A DNA stretch of 64,000 bases from an uncultured Muribaculaceae bacterium (GTDB taxonomy: Bacteria > Bacteroidota > Bacteroidia > Bacteroidales > Muribaculaceae): NCBI GenBank assembly GCA_910578385.1, contig CAJTQV010000002.1, positions 220,348 to 284,347 on the forward strand, written 5' to 3'. Positions 34,306 through 43,212 of the stretch are shown here, in pieces (the stretch's first letter is position 1; the number at the start of each line of letters is the position of its first letter). The notes beneath the pieces are model-generated. The model saw only the letters and a program-made list of their open reading frames with translations. It made no database searches and was not told the DNA's origin. The position numbers and the translations under genes are program-made.

Positions 34306-35769
34306 TTACTCGGCCTTGAGGGCGCGGTAGCTGAGGATCGGGTTCTTGGCTGCGCCGGTCTCGTCGGGATGAGAGATCTCGGTGGTGACGGGAGCTGCCT
34401 TGACCATGTCGGGATTCTCGGCTGCCTCGCGGGCCACCTGACGCATCACCTCGATGAACTCGTCGAGTGTCTCAAGGCTCTCGGTCTCGGTCGGCTCGAT
34501 CATCATCGACTCGTGGAAAAGGAGGGGGAAGTAGATGGTCGGGGCGTGGAAACCGAAGTCGAGCAGACGCTTGGCGACATTGAGCGTTGTCACGCCTGTT
34601 GACTTGTCAGCCAGACCGTCGAACACGAACTCATGCTTGCAGACACCATCGATGGGGAGCTTGTAGAGATCCTTGAGCGACTCCTTGATATAGTTGGCGT
34701 TGAGCGTAGCCATCGGGCCGACGTTGCGGATATTGTCGCGACCGAGCGAGAGGATGTAGGCATATGCCTTCATCATCACGCCGAAGTTGCCGAAGAATGT
34801 AGAGACATTTCCGAGGCTCTTCTCATCGGTATCGGCATAGAAGCGGCCATCCTCACCCTTGCGCACGCGCGGGTTGGGAAGATACTCCACAAGATGAGCG
34901 GCAACGCCGACAGGGCCTGAACCGGGACCACCGCCACCGTGGGGTGTCGAGAAGGTCTTGTGCAGGTTGATGTGCATGATGTCGAAGCCCATATCGCCGG
35001 GGCGCACCTTACCAAGAAGCGGGTTGAGGTTCGCGCCGTCGTAGTAGAGCAGACCACCGGCCTTGTGGACGAGATCGGCAATCTCAAGAATCTCGGTCTC
35101 GAACATGCCGACAGTGTTGGGGTTGGTCATCATGATACCGGCAACAGTGTCGTCGAGCAGAGGCTTGAGATCCTCAACGTCGATAGATCCGTTGGGCTTT
35201 GACTTGACCTCGACAACCTCCAGACCGGCAACCATGGCCGACGCGGGGTTGGTTCCGTGGGCAGTGTCGGGCACAATCACCTTTGTGCGCTTGGTGTCGC
35301 CGCGAGAGATGTGGTACTGACGCATAACCATCAGACCGGTCAGCTCACCGTGGGCACCTGCGTAGGGATTGAGCGTGAACTCGGCAAGACCAGAGATGTT
35401 GGCGAGAGCCTGCTGGAGATTATAGTAAAGTTCGAGAGCACCCTGTGCGGTTCCGGCATCCTGAAGCGGGTGGAGAGCCGCGAACTCGGGCATCGCCGCG
35501 ATTTCCTCGTTGATTTTCGGGTTGTACTTCATGGTACAGCTACCCAGGGGATAGAAGCCTGTGTCAACGCCGAAGTTCTTGTTCGAGAGATTGGTATAAT
35601 GTCTCACAACCTCCAGCTCGCTGACCTCCGGAAGCTCCGGAGCGTTCTGACGCATGAGGTCGGCGGGAAGCGCGGCCAGGGCATCTGTACCGAACTTGTC
35701 GGCGGGAAGCTGATAACCCTTTCTGCCGGGGCGGGAAAGCTCAAAAATCAGTTTATCGTATTTTTTCAT
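34306..35769 (-). CDS. gcvPB: Glycine dehydrogenase (decarboxylating) subunit 2
   Basis: 487 residues, the C-terminal half of the P-protein. The PLP lysine is in INLHKTFSTPHGGGGPGSGP. Other family segments are FYPLGSCTMKYNPKINEEI and NPYAGAHGELTGLMVMRQYH. It decarboxylates glycine with GcvPA and passes the aminomethyl group to GcvH. It starts 4 bp after gcvPA ends. Confidence 0.96.
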   Translation of the reverse strand: MKKYDKLIFELSRPGRKGYQLPADKFGTDALAALPADLMRQNAPELPEVSELEVVRHYTNLSNKNFGVDTGFYPLGSCTMKYNPKINEEIAAMPEFAALHPLQDAGTAQGALELYYNLQQALANISGLAEFTLNPYAGAHGELTGLMVMRQYHISRGDTKRTKVIVPDTAHGTNPASAMVAGLEVVEVKSKPNGSIDVEDLKPLLDDTVAGIMMTNPNTVGMFETEILEIADLVHKAGGLLYYDGANLNPLLGKVRPGDMGFDIMHINLHKTFSTPHGGGGPGSGPVGVAAHLVEYLPNPRVRKGEDGRFYADTDEKSLGNVSTFFGNFGVMMKAYAYILSLGRDNIRNVGPMATLNANYIKESLKDLYKLPIDGVCKHEFVFDGLADKSTGVTTLNVAKRLLDFGFHAPTIYFPLLFHESMMIEPTETESLETLDEFIEVMRQVAREAAENPDMVKAAPVTTEISHPDETGAAKNPILSYRALKAE

Positions 35770-35773
35770 CTTA

Positions 35774-37096
35774 TCAGTCCTCCAGCATTAAGGTTACGAG
35801 GCGGTCAATCTCCTCTTTTGTACGTTTCTCAGTCACTGCGAAAGCCACGAGGCCGTCACCGAGGTCTATGCCGCCCATTATGCCGTTTTCGGCGAGCTTG
35901 CGGTTCACAGCCTTGATGTCGAGCTTGGTGCGGAGAGTGAACTCCTTGAGGAAGGGCTTGTCGAAAGCGAGCTCGAACTTGCCCGACTCAACGAGACGGC
36001 TGCAAAGATAGTGTGCGCCGTTGGCCGACATGCGGTTAACCTCGCGGAGACCGTTCTCACCCATGAGGGCGATATAGATTGTGGCGTAGAGCGCCATGAG
36101 GCTCTGGTTGGAGCAGATGTTGCTGGTAGCCTTCTCGCGGCGGATGTGCTGCTCGCGTGCCTGGAGAGTCAGGACGTAGCAACGCTTGCCCGAAGCATCG
36201 GTAGTGGCACCTACCACGCGGCCCGGCATCTTGCGGAGCTGCCCCTTCGAGCAGGACATGAAGCCGAGGTACGGGCCACCGAACTGAAGCGGCATACCAA
36301 GAGTCTGGCCGTCGCCACAGGCGATGTCGGCACCCCACTCTGCAGGCGAGCGGAGAACGGCGAGAGCCGAGGGATCCGCGTTGATAGTCAGCAGGGCCTT
36401 CTCGGCGTGGACTGCATCGGCGACACCGCTGAAGTCCTCGACGATACCATACTTGTTGGGCTGCGGGAGAATGACACCTGCCACGTCGCCGGCCTTGACC
36501 ATCTCGCGGAGAGCGTCGAGATCAGTCACGCCATCGCGCTCCGGAATCTCGCGCACCTCTACGCCGTGGAACTTGGTGTAGGTCTTGACAACATCGAGCA
36601 CACGGGGCGCGATTGTAGCCGAGACGAGCACACAGTTGCGCTTGCGTGCGGAAGCCACCATCATGAAGGCAGCCTCGGCGGTAGCGGTCGCGCCGTCGTA
36701 CATCGAGGCGTTGGTAGCCTCAAGACCTGTAAGCTCGCTGATCATCGACTGGTACTCGAAGATATACTGGAGAGTACCCTGCGAGATCTCAGGCTGGTAG
36801 GGAGTGTAGGCAGTATAGAACTCCGAACGCTCCAGGAGGTGAGGAATCACCGAAGGAGCGTAGTGGTCGTAAGCACCCTGACCGCCGAACACGGTGAGAG
36901 TGCGGTTCTTCGCACCGAGAGCCTTGAACCACTCGCGCAGCTCAAGCTCCGACATACCTTCGGGAAGAGCATACTCCTCCTTGAAGATGACCTCCTGAGG
37001 CACGTCAGCATAGAGCTCATCGACGCTCTTCACGCCGATGCGCTCCAGCATACGTGCTACATCCTCGGGAGTGTGGGGAATATAGCGATTACTCAT
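35774..37096 (-). CDS. gcvPA: Glycine dehydrogenase (decarboxylating) subunit 1
   Basis: 440 residues, the N-terminal half of the split P-protein: RYIPHTPEDVARMLERIGV, FYTAYTPYQPEISQGTLQY, NASMYDGATATAEAAFMM and the C-terminal GGIDLGDGLVAFAVTEKRT. Works as a heteromer with GcvPB. Its start overlaps the end of gcvH by 8 bp. Confidence 0.96.
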   Translation of the reverse strand: MSNRYIPHTPEDVARMLERIGVKSVDELYADVPQEVIFKEEYALPEGMSELELREWFKALGAKNRTLTVFGGQGAYDHYAPSVIPHLLERSEFYTAYTPYQPEISQGTLQYIFEYQSMISELTGLEATNASMYDGATATAEAAFMMVASARKRNCVLVSATIAPRVLDVVKTYTKFHGVEVREIPERDGVTDLDALREMVKAGDVAGVILPQPNKYGIVEDFSGVADAVHAEKALLTINADPSALAVLRSPAEWGADIACGDGQTLGMPLQFGGPYLGFMSCSKGQLRKMPGRVVGATTDASGKRCYVLTLQAREQHIRREKATSNICSNQSLMALYATIYIALMGENGLREVNRMSANGAHYLCSRLVESGKFELAFDKPFLKEFTLRTKLDIKAVNRKLAENGIMGGIDLGDGLVAFAVTEKRTKEEIDRLVTLMLED

Positions 37097-37472
37097 TTTC
37101 GCAAAGTTGAGCGTAAGCAGCTGCGTCGAGCAGAGCGTCTGCCTCGGCTGCGTCAGAAACTTTCACTTTGATAATCCATGTACCGAACGCGTCAGCGTTG
37201 ATAGTCTCGGGGGCATCCTCGAGGGCCTCGTTAATCTCGACAACCTCGCCCGATACGGGGCAGATAAGGTCAGAAGCAGCCTTTACAGACTCTACTGCGC
37301 CGAATACGTCGCCGGCAGTCATCTCGTCGCCTACTTCGGGCATGTCAACGTATACGATGTCGCCCAGAGCGTGCTGTGCGTAGTCAGAGATACCGATTGT
37401 GGCGATGTCGCCTTCGATTTTCACCCATTCGTGAGATTCCGCATAACGGCGGTCGTCCATTACATTTGCCAT
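37089..37472 (-). CDS. gcvH: Glycine cleavage system H protein
   Basis: 127 residues, full length. The lipoyl-lysine is in the motif GAVESVKAASDLICPVSGEV; the N-terminus RRYAESHEWVKIEGDIATIG is also typical. It shuttles the aminomethyl group between the P, T and L proteins. Preceded by a repeat-filled gap after gcvT. Confidence 0.97.
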   Translation of the reverse strand: MANVMDDRRYAESHEWVKIEGDIATIGISDYAQHALGDIVYVDMPEVGDEMTAGDVFGAVESVKAASDLICPVSGEVVEINEALEDAPETINADAFGTWIIKVKVSDAAEADALLDAAAYAQLCENE

Positions 37473-37524
37473 AGTTGTATGTTGTTGTTAAGTTTTTGTT
37501 TTTTGGGTATGATATGGTTGAAAT

Positions 37525-37641
37525 TTTAAGGTGGGTAAGGTTTTTAAGGTTCTTAAGGTTTTTAAAGTTCTTAAGGTTCTTAAGGACAAGGTCTGACACC
37601 TGAAGCCTAAAGCCTAAAACCTGAAGCCTAAGGCCTAAAAC
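37525..37641. repeat. 9-bp and 7-bp repeat blocks between gcvT and gcvH
   Basis: Units GGTTTTTAA, GGTTCTTAA and AGTTCTTAA repeat with a 9-bp period at 37525-37587, followed by CCTGAAG/CCTAAAG/CCTAAAA heptads at 37597-37641. The block sits inside the gcv operon. Confidence 0.85.
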
Positions 37642-38736
37642 CTATTTTTTGTAGCTTTTGTCGTAGAAGCGTTTTTTGACCACTTTGGCGGGGAAGGTCT
37701 TCTTGCGGATGCGGACCTCTACCTCGGTGCCGAGTTTGTCGTAGGGCTTGTTGACCATGGCCATTGCCACGCTCTTGCCTGTGGAAATGGAACGGTAGCC
37801 GGTTGTGACCTCGCCGATCTGCTCTCCATTCACCTCTACCGGATAACCGTGACGGGGAATTGCGTTGCCTTCGAGTTCGAGACCCACGATGCGGCGCTTC
37901 ACGCCCTCGGCCTTCTGCTTGGCGAGCGCTTCCTTGCCGATAAACTCAGGCTTGTCAAGCTTGACAAACATGCTGAGGCTTGCCTCGATGGGTGAAATCT
38001 CGTCGGTGAGCTCGTCGCCGTAGAGGGGAAGACCTACCTCGAAGCGGAGTGTGTCGCGGCAACCGAGTCCGCAGGGCTGAACGCCCGCGTCCATCAGCTT
38101 GTCCCAGACGCGGCGTGTAAAGTCGTGGCTTCCGTAAACCTCGAAGCCATCCTCGCCGGTGTAACCGGTGCGGCTCACAATCACGTCCTCGCCGTCGATG
38201 TGGAATGTCTTGAAATTGTAGAACAGGATGTCCTCGACAGGTATGCCGAGCACCTTGATCATTGTCTCCTCGGCCTTCGGACCCTGAACGGCAACCTCGC
38301 CGTAATAGAGGCTCTCGTCGGCAATCTCAACGTCAAAGCCTTCGGAGTTCTGCATGATCCATGCCACGTCCTTGTCGATATTCGATGCGTTGATCACGAG
38401 GAAGAACTCATTGTCGTTCACCTTGTAGACGAGCAGGTCATCTACCGTACCGCCATCCTCGCGGCACATCATGCCGTAGAAAATCTGGCCGTCGGGGGCA
38501 CCGGTCACGTCGTTTACGAATATATGGTTGACGAATTTCTCTGCTTCGGGACCTTTCACGCGGACCTCACCCATGTGGCTGACGTCGAAAACGCCCACTT
38601 CCTGACGGACTGCATTGTGCTCGTCGGCTATGCCTTTGTACTGAATGGGCATGTCATAGCCCGCGAAGGGCGACATCTGCGCGCCCAGATCTACATGACG
38701 GTCATGAAGACACGTGATCTTGATCTCTTCTTCCAT
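37642..38736 (-). CDS. gcvT: Glycine cleavage system T protein (aminomethyltransferase)
   Basis: 364 residues. Folate-binding protein that transfers the methylene group to tetrahydrofolate and releases ammonia. Signs: FAGYDMPIQYKGIADEHNAV, VGVFDVSHMGEVRVKG, SRTGYTGEDGFEVYG and LGCRDTLRFEVGLPLYG. First gene of the operon, with a consensus promoter 87 bp upstream. I looked for a glycine riboswitch in the 5' region and saw none. Confidence 0.96.
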   Translation of the reverse strand: MEEEIKITCLHDRHVDLGAQMSPFAGYDMPIQYKGIADEHNAVRQEVGVFDVSHMGEVRVKGPEAEKFVNHIFVNDVTGAPDGQIFYGMMCREDGGTVDDLLVYKVNDNEFFLVINASNIDKDVAWIMQNSEGFDVEIADESLYYGEVAVQGPKAEETMIKVLGIPVEDILFYNFKTFHIDGEDVIVSRTGYTGEDGFEVYGSHDFTRRVWDKLMDAGVQPCGLGCRDTLRFEVGLPLYGDELTDEISPIEASLSMFVKLDKPEFIGKEALAKQKAEGVKRRIVGLELEGNAIPRHGYPVEVNGEQIGEVTTGYRSISTGKSVAMAMVNKPYDKLGTEVEVRIRKKTFPAKVVKKRFYDKSYKK

Positions 38737-38800
38737 GTTCTCAATATATTAGATAAAGGGTTTATACTGCTTTTCGTGGGTTACGGGCACTAAAAAAATG

Positions 38801-38854
38801 ATTCGCGCATCGTAACTTTTTCCAAAGTTAACAATTGCGCGAATGTCTACCAAA
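38801..38854 (-). promoter_or_regulatory. gcv operon promoter overlapped by an inverted repeat
   Basis: TTTG (38854-38851), 20 bp, TAACTTTG (38830-38823). A 9-bp inverted repeat ATTCGCGCA/TGCGCGAAT (38801-38809 and 38836-38844) encloses the -7 box, with a nested AACTTT/AAAGTT pair. On the minus strand the second arm is followed by CATTTTTTT, so it could be an operator or a terminator stopping read-through into the operon. Confidence 0.75.
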
Positions 38855-38994
38855 TTTTTTTGTAAAAAAAAGAGATTTTTCCGTCGTTTTGAGCTGCATA
38901 GGGTGGCGCACGCACGGGGTCATACGTCCCTACGGCCGATAATCATTCAGATACGGCTATGCGCCAGGCACGGTAAATCGCGGGCAGTGCGTCA

Positions 38995-39861
38995 TTACAG
39001 GTCGTTATAGGGGACGCTGAAGGTGTCGCCGCCGGTCGGGTTGCCTGATGTCAGGCCCTTGTTGAGCCAGCGGACGCGCCATTCGGAGCGGCCGTGGTTG
39101 AACGACTCGGGCATCTCGCGGCCATAGGCTTTTTTCTGGAGGTAGTCGTCGCCGATCTTGGCGGCCACGTCGAGGGCCTCGTCCACGTCGCCCGGTTCTA
39201 TCGAGCGGAACATCTCGTTGTCGGTATGCCCCCACACTCCGGCCAGATAGTCAGCCTGAAGCTCTATGCGTACGCTTATTCGGTTGGCCTCGCTCTCCGA
39301 TACCTGCGACATCTGCTCATGAGCCTTCGGAAGGACACCGAGCAGGTTCTGGACATGATGCCCGACCTCGTGTGCTATGACATAGGCATAGGCGAAGTCA
39401 CCGCCGCCACCTATGTCGGTCTCCATATCCTTCAGGAAGTCGAGGTCGATATATACAGTCTTGTCGGCAGAGCAATAGAAAGGGCCGACCTGCGAGGTCG
39501 CGTTGCCGCAGCCCGACTGCACCGCGCCGTGGAAAAGCACCATCTTCGGCGGCTCATACTCGCCCCACCCCTCCTCGCGGAATATCTTGGTCCATACATC
39601 TTCGGTGCCGGCGAGGATGACCGAAACGAAGTCGGCAAGCTGCTTGTCTTCCTCGGTCTCGACATATGTCGTGGTGGTGGTCCGGTTAGCCTGATTGCCC
39701 ATGACATTACGGGCAACGTCGCCAAGGTCGCCACCCGACACCAGGGTTATTATACCGATGATTATGGCACCGAGTATTCCTCCGCCCACACCCACGGTGC
39801 GGCCCGAGATGCCGCGTCTGTCCTCAACATTGCCGCTGCGGCGGCGTCCGTCCAATCTCAT
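38995..39861 (-). CDS. YpfJ-like putative neutral zinc metallopeptidase
   Basis: 288 residues. A short basic N-terminus with an RRSGNVEDRRG-like motif is followed by one glycine-rich membrane segment (TVGVGGGILGAIIIGIITLV) and a domain with the zinc motif AYVIAHEVGHHVQNLLGV, QADYLAGVWGH, and WRVRWLNKGLTSG at the C-terminus. This is the KPN_02809/YpfJ family; its substrates are not known. It stands alone on the minus strand, divergent from the S41 gene. Confidence 0.9.
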   Translation of the reverse strand: MRLDGRRRSGNVEDRRGISGRTVGVGGGILGAIIIGIITLVSGGDLGDVARNVMGNQANRTTTTTYVETEEDKQLADFVSVILAGTEDVWTKIFREEGWGEYEPPKMVLFHGAVQSGCGNATSQVGPFYCSADKTVYIDLDFLKDMETDIGGGGDFAYAYVIAHEVGHHVQNLLGVLPKAHEQMSQVSESEANRISVRIELQADYLAGVWGHTDNEMFRSIEPGDVDEALDVAAKIGDDYLQKKAYGREMPESFNHGRSEWRVRWLNKGLTSGNPTGGDTFSVPYNDL

Positions 39862-39956
39862 AGTCGCTTATTTTAACATTGGTTTCACTTACTTAACGTC
39901 TGTGGCAGGTGTATTAGTTCAACCGGCCAAATCACAGACCGAATTACGCCGCGCGA

Positions 39957-39988
39957 TTTGCTTTTTTATGATTAGTTAGTTACCTTTG
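39957..39988 (+). promoter_or_regulatory. Promoter of the S41 peptidase gene
   Basis: TTTG (39957-39960), 20 bp, TACCTTTG (39981-39988). The ATG is only 9 bp past the -7 box, so the mRNA should have a leader of about 5 nt or less. Confidence 0.85.
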
Positions 39989-39996
39989 CATCTGTT

Positions 39997-41043
39997 ATGA
40001 AGAAGAACCGGATTATCAGACTGGCTTTGGCCGGGATATGCACGCTGGCAGTGGCCTCGTGTGTGGACCAGCCGGACTATGGCAGAAAGCCCTATGACGC
40101 GTATGCTAATTTCGACGTGCTGGCCGAGACGGTCGGCTCGCGCTACTGTTTCTTTGCCGAGAAAGACATAGACTGGGACGCGCTGTGCCGGGAATACCGC
40201 GCCAAGATCACGCCCGAGACAACCCAGATTGACCTGTTCTTCATAATGTCGGACCTGCTCGACAATCTCCGCGACGGCCATGTGAATCTTGTATCGTCGT
40301 TCAACACGAGCTACTACAAGAAATGGTGGACCGACTATCCGCAGGACTTCGACAAGCGCACGCTCGAAGAATATTACCTCAACTTCGGAGGACTCACGAC
40401 CTCGGGTATGCGCTATGCGGTGATGATGCCCGATTCGGTGGGATACATCTACTATCCTTCGTTCTCAACGCCCGTAGGCGAGACGAACCTCGACTACGTG
40501 CTGGCCATACTACAGAAGACGCGCGGCCTGATAATCGACATCCGCGACAACGGGGGCGGTCTGCTGACAAATGTACCCACTCTGGTATCGCGCTTCATCG
40601 ACAAGCCTGTGACCGGCGGTTACATACGCCACAAGACCGGACCGGGACACAATGACTTTTCCGAGCCGTTCAAGTTCACCTACGAGCCTTGCGGTGACAA
40701 CCGCATCAGCTACTCAGGCCCGATAGCGGTGCTGACCAACCGCAGCTGTTATTCGGCGGCAAACGACTTCGTGGCCGTGATGAAGACGCTGCCGCAGGTC
40801 GAGATAATCGGTGCGCGGACAGGCGGAGGTGGCGGACTGCCTTTCAGCTCCGAGCTGCCCAACGGCTGGTCGGTACGCTTCTCGGCCTCCCCCATCAACG
40901 ACCCGAACGACCAACCGACCGAGGATGGAATCGACCCGTCGCCTGGATGTGAGGTACACTGCGACCCCGTCGAGCTGGCTGAAGGTCACGACGCGATACT
41001 TGACTTCGCCCTCAAACGCTTAAGTCGCTCAAGTAAAGAATAG
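39997..41043 (+). CDS. S41-family peptidase lipoprotein (C-terminal processing peptidase-like)
   Basis: 348 residues. Lipoprotein signal with lipobox VASC (Cys22). The catalytic domain shows GLIIDIRDNGGGLLTNV and the nucleophile serine in LTNRSCYSAANDFVAVMK, followed by GARTGGGGGLPF. There is no PDZ domain, so it belongs to the short Bacteroidetes group whose targets are unknown. Its 3' end overlaps the convergent acyltransferase gene by 58 bp, and its start is almost at the predicted transcription start. Confidence 0.88.
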   Translation: MKKNRIIRLALAGICTLAVASCVDQPDYGRKPYDAYANFDVLAETVGSRYCFFAEKDIDWDALCREYRAKITPETTQIDLFFIMSDLLDNLRDGHVNLVSSFNTSYYKKWWTDYPQDFDKRTLEEYYLNFGGLTTSGMRYAVMMPDSVGYIYYPSFSTPVGETNLDYVLAILQKTRGLIIDIRDNGGGLLTNVPTLVSRFIDKPVTGGYIRHKTGPGHNDFSEPFKFTYEPCGDNRISYSGPIAVLTNRSCYSAANDFVAVMKTLPQVEIIGARTGGGGGLPFSSELPNGWSVRFSASPINDPNDQPTEDGIDPSPGCEVHCDPVELAEGHDAILDFALKRLSRSSKE

Positions 41044-42074
41044 ACACCCCTGCCGAAAGCATTGGCAACCGGTGTGAGCAGCAGGGATACCACCCAGTAG
41101 GCTGCGACCAGACACACAAAAAGAGCCACACAGATGGCTATGGCCTGAACATATGGATGGGTCTTGATGATGCCAAGGTATGTGGCCTCAATCTGCTGGT
41201 ACAGGTAACTATGCCCGAAAATTCCGTCCTGCACCATATAGCACCCTAATGCCGCACCGGCCACAAAATTCACCTTGCGGCTCTGAAACTTGAGCCGTGT
41301 GAAAAAGAGAAACAACGAGACCGATGCCAGAACAACAAAGGGTGAATTATATCTATACCAACCAAAATTGAAAGTAGCCATCATAGCGATTGATGTGCAC
41401 ACTGAGAACAGAAGAAATCCCCAAAGATAGCAGATTCTCGGCAAGCGGTCAAACAACGGACCATTAGCCCTAAGCCACCGGGCAACACAATAGAGCCACA
41501 CAGCCTGGATTATGGTGTATCCATTCTGATTCACATAATTATTACCATACCAGCCACTATATAAATTGAAGACTGTAAACAAAAGCAACATATTGCTGAA
41601 TACCCTTTCGGGCAAGTGCTCAATGCCAGCGTTGATGAGCGGAGCCAAGATAAGGAGACACATATAAACCATTATGAACCAGTAATCACCACGGCTCACC
41701 GGGAAAAACAACGTATCAAGATAAGTTTGCAACTCCAGATTGACTCCGCAAGCTAATGCAACCCCGATATTCACAGCTGTAAAGAAAAATGTGGTCGCAA
41801 TCAGCTTGACAAGAGAGCGCATGGAGAAGCGCATACCGAACCATCCCGAAATCAGGAAAAAGAGATTCACACCACACACGAACAATGATGAGGCACCCAT
41901 ATAAAATGCGGTGGGACGCACTGTATGCTGCAACCCATGGAAAAATATGTGACCCGACACAATCATTGTCATGGCGATGATGCGCAGCATCTCCATATTC
42001 GACTCTCTGACCTTTGTTCTTGCCTTTGTAGCCATCAGAACCTCCGGAGCCGATAATTCAAATTGCATGTTCAT
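40986..42074 (-). CDS. Acyltransferase 3 family membrane protein
   Basis: 362 residues. After a 25-residue polar N-terminus come NMEMLRIIAMTMIVSGHIFF (active-site His), NLFFLISGWFGMRFSMRSLV, and about ten membrane segments. It probably acetylates a surface polysaccharide, and resembles the capsule/exopolysaccharide acyltransferases rather than the gene at 20824. The C-terminus overlaps the S41 gene tail by 58 bp. Confidence 0.85.
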   Translation of the reverse strand: MNMQFELSAPEVLMATKARTKVRESNMEMLRIIAMTMIVSGHIFFHGLQHTVRPTAFYMGASSLFVCGVNLFFLISGWFGMRFSMRSLVKLIATTFFFTAVNIGVALACGVNLELQTYLDTLFFPVSRGDYWFIMVYMCLLILAPLINAGIEHLPERVFSNMLLLFTVFNLYSGWYGNNYVNQNGYTIIQAVWLYCVARWLRANGPLFDRLPRICYLWGFLLFSVCTSIAMMATFNFGWYRYNSPFVVLASVSLFLFFTRLKFQSRKVNFVAGAALGCYMVQDGIFGHSYLYQQIEATYLGIIKTHPYVQAIAICVALFVCLVAAYWVVSLLLTPVANAFGRGVYSLLERLKRLRAKSSIAS

Positions 42075-42130
42075 AACTTCAACCGATTAAGTGAATGTGA
42101 TATGAAAAGAGTAATTGATCATTATATGAA

Positions 42131-42160
42131 AAGAGGGAGGTGATTGGTCGCCTCCCTCTT
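42131..42160 (-). terminator. Terminator of the nusB-DUF5606 operon
   Basis: Perfect 10-bp stem AAGAGGGAGG/CCTCCCTCTT with a 10-nt loop, followed on the minus strand by TTCATATAAT. Confidence 0.82.
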
Positions 42161-42185
42161 GCTTATACGTTCCGGTTAACTGCTT

Positions 42186-42620
42186 TTACTCGGCTGCAGC
42201 ATCTGCCTCGGGAGCCTCTTCCTCCTCCTTTTCGGCAAACTTGTCGAAGCCATTTGCGATGAGAAGGTTGTACCATGTGAAGAGCTTCTTGACATCGCCG
42301 TCGTGTACACGGTCACGGTCAAAGTCCTCGACAATCTTGCCGAACTCCTCCTTCAACGCGCCTTTCTGCGCAGCGAGAGCCTTGACATCGATGGGCTTGC
42401 CTTCGTGAGCGGCGTAAACCTTGTCGAGAATCTCGCCGAGGGGGGTGTCGCCCGACTCGGTGTACATGGCAATGTCGCCGAGCGAAACGACTTTCTCACG
42501 CGCATGGGCGGGGAAACGGCGCCCTGTGCCGAGTTCTTCAACGATAAGCGCCCCCTTGGCCTGTGAAAGGAGACGGAACAGTCCCGGCTTGCCGGTGATT
42601 GATATGATTTCTCTAAGCAT
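42186..42620 (-). CDS. DUF5606 protein
   Basis: 144 residues. The conserved part is N-terminal (MLREIISITGKPGLFRLLSQ, LGTGRRFPAHAREKVVSLGD), and the C-terminus is an acidic Glu/Ala-rich tail. Function unknown. It overlaps the end of coaE by 8 bp and is the last gene of a conserved Bacteroidales operon. Confidence 0.88.
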   Translation of the reverse strand: MLREIISITGKPGLFRLLSQAKGALIVEELGTGRRFPAHAREKVVSLGDIAMYTESGDTPLGEILDKVYAAHEGKPIDVKALAAQKGALKEEFGKIVEDFDRDRVHDGDVKKLFTWYNLLIANGFDKFAEKEEEEAPEADAAAE

Positions 42621-43212
42621 TTTCTAATATTTTTGATAATTGATTTTCTATCTGAGGAAGCAACGGGGCAATGCCGTCGTTGTATATCACGGCGACCGGT
42701 AAGTCGCCGAAATCCCCGAACTCATCCCTCTGTGCCTCCATACGCGCCCTGATTCGGGCGGCATCTGCAGAGTCGCGACCGCATGCCCGGCTGAGCCTCA
42801 CCTCCTCGGGAGCATCGACCAGCCAGATACGGCCGCACAAACTGTCGAGGCGACTTGTGCGCAGGATGGCGCTCTCTATGAAGAGCACTCCGTCTCCATT
42901 CGCTTCCAATCTGCGCTCCAGATCCCGGTGAACCATCTCATGAACCATCGAGTTGAGCCATAGACGGTGCGACTCATCGCCGAAGATTATACGGGCAATC
43001 TCGGCGCGGTTCAGTTCTCCGTCGGCGGAGAGACATTCCCGTCCGAGCCGGGCCGCAATCGCCTCCTTCAGAGCTACCGAGGCGTCCATGAGCCGACGAG
43101 CCTCAAGGTCGCAGTCGTAGACCTCAAACCGCTTGCAGCGAAGCACACGCGACACCACGCTCTTGCCCGCTCCGATTCCACCGGTTATTCCCACGACAGT
43201 CATCGGCATCAA
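42613..43212 (-). CDS. coaE: Dephospho-CoA kinase
   Basis: 199 residues. Last step of coenzyme A synthesis. P-loop GITGGIGAGKSVVS at the N-terminus, then VYDCDLEARRLM and WLVDAPEEVRLSRACGRD. The start overlaps the end of the ybbR-like gene by 4 bp (ATGA type). Three nearby Met codons make the exact start uncertain by three residues. Confidence 0.94.
   Translation of the reverse strand: MMPMTVVGITGGIGAGKSVVSRVLRCKRFEVYDCDLEARRLMDASVALKEAIAARLGRECLSADGELNRAEIARIIFGDESHRLWLNSMVHEMVHRDLERRLEANGDGVLFIESAILRTSRLDSLCGRIWLVDAPEEVRLSRACGRDSADAARIRARMEAQRDEFGDFGDLPVAVIYNDGIAPLLPQIENQLSKILENA

Noticed and set aside
38913..38934. Second copy of the GGACGCACG palindrome near 38.9 kb
   Set aside because: Only a partial match without a full stem; kept as a remark, not as a feature.
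38737..38994. Glycine riboswitch before gcvT
   Set aside because: No glycine aptamer-like paired domains were found; only a promoter and an inverted repeat are visible.
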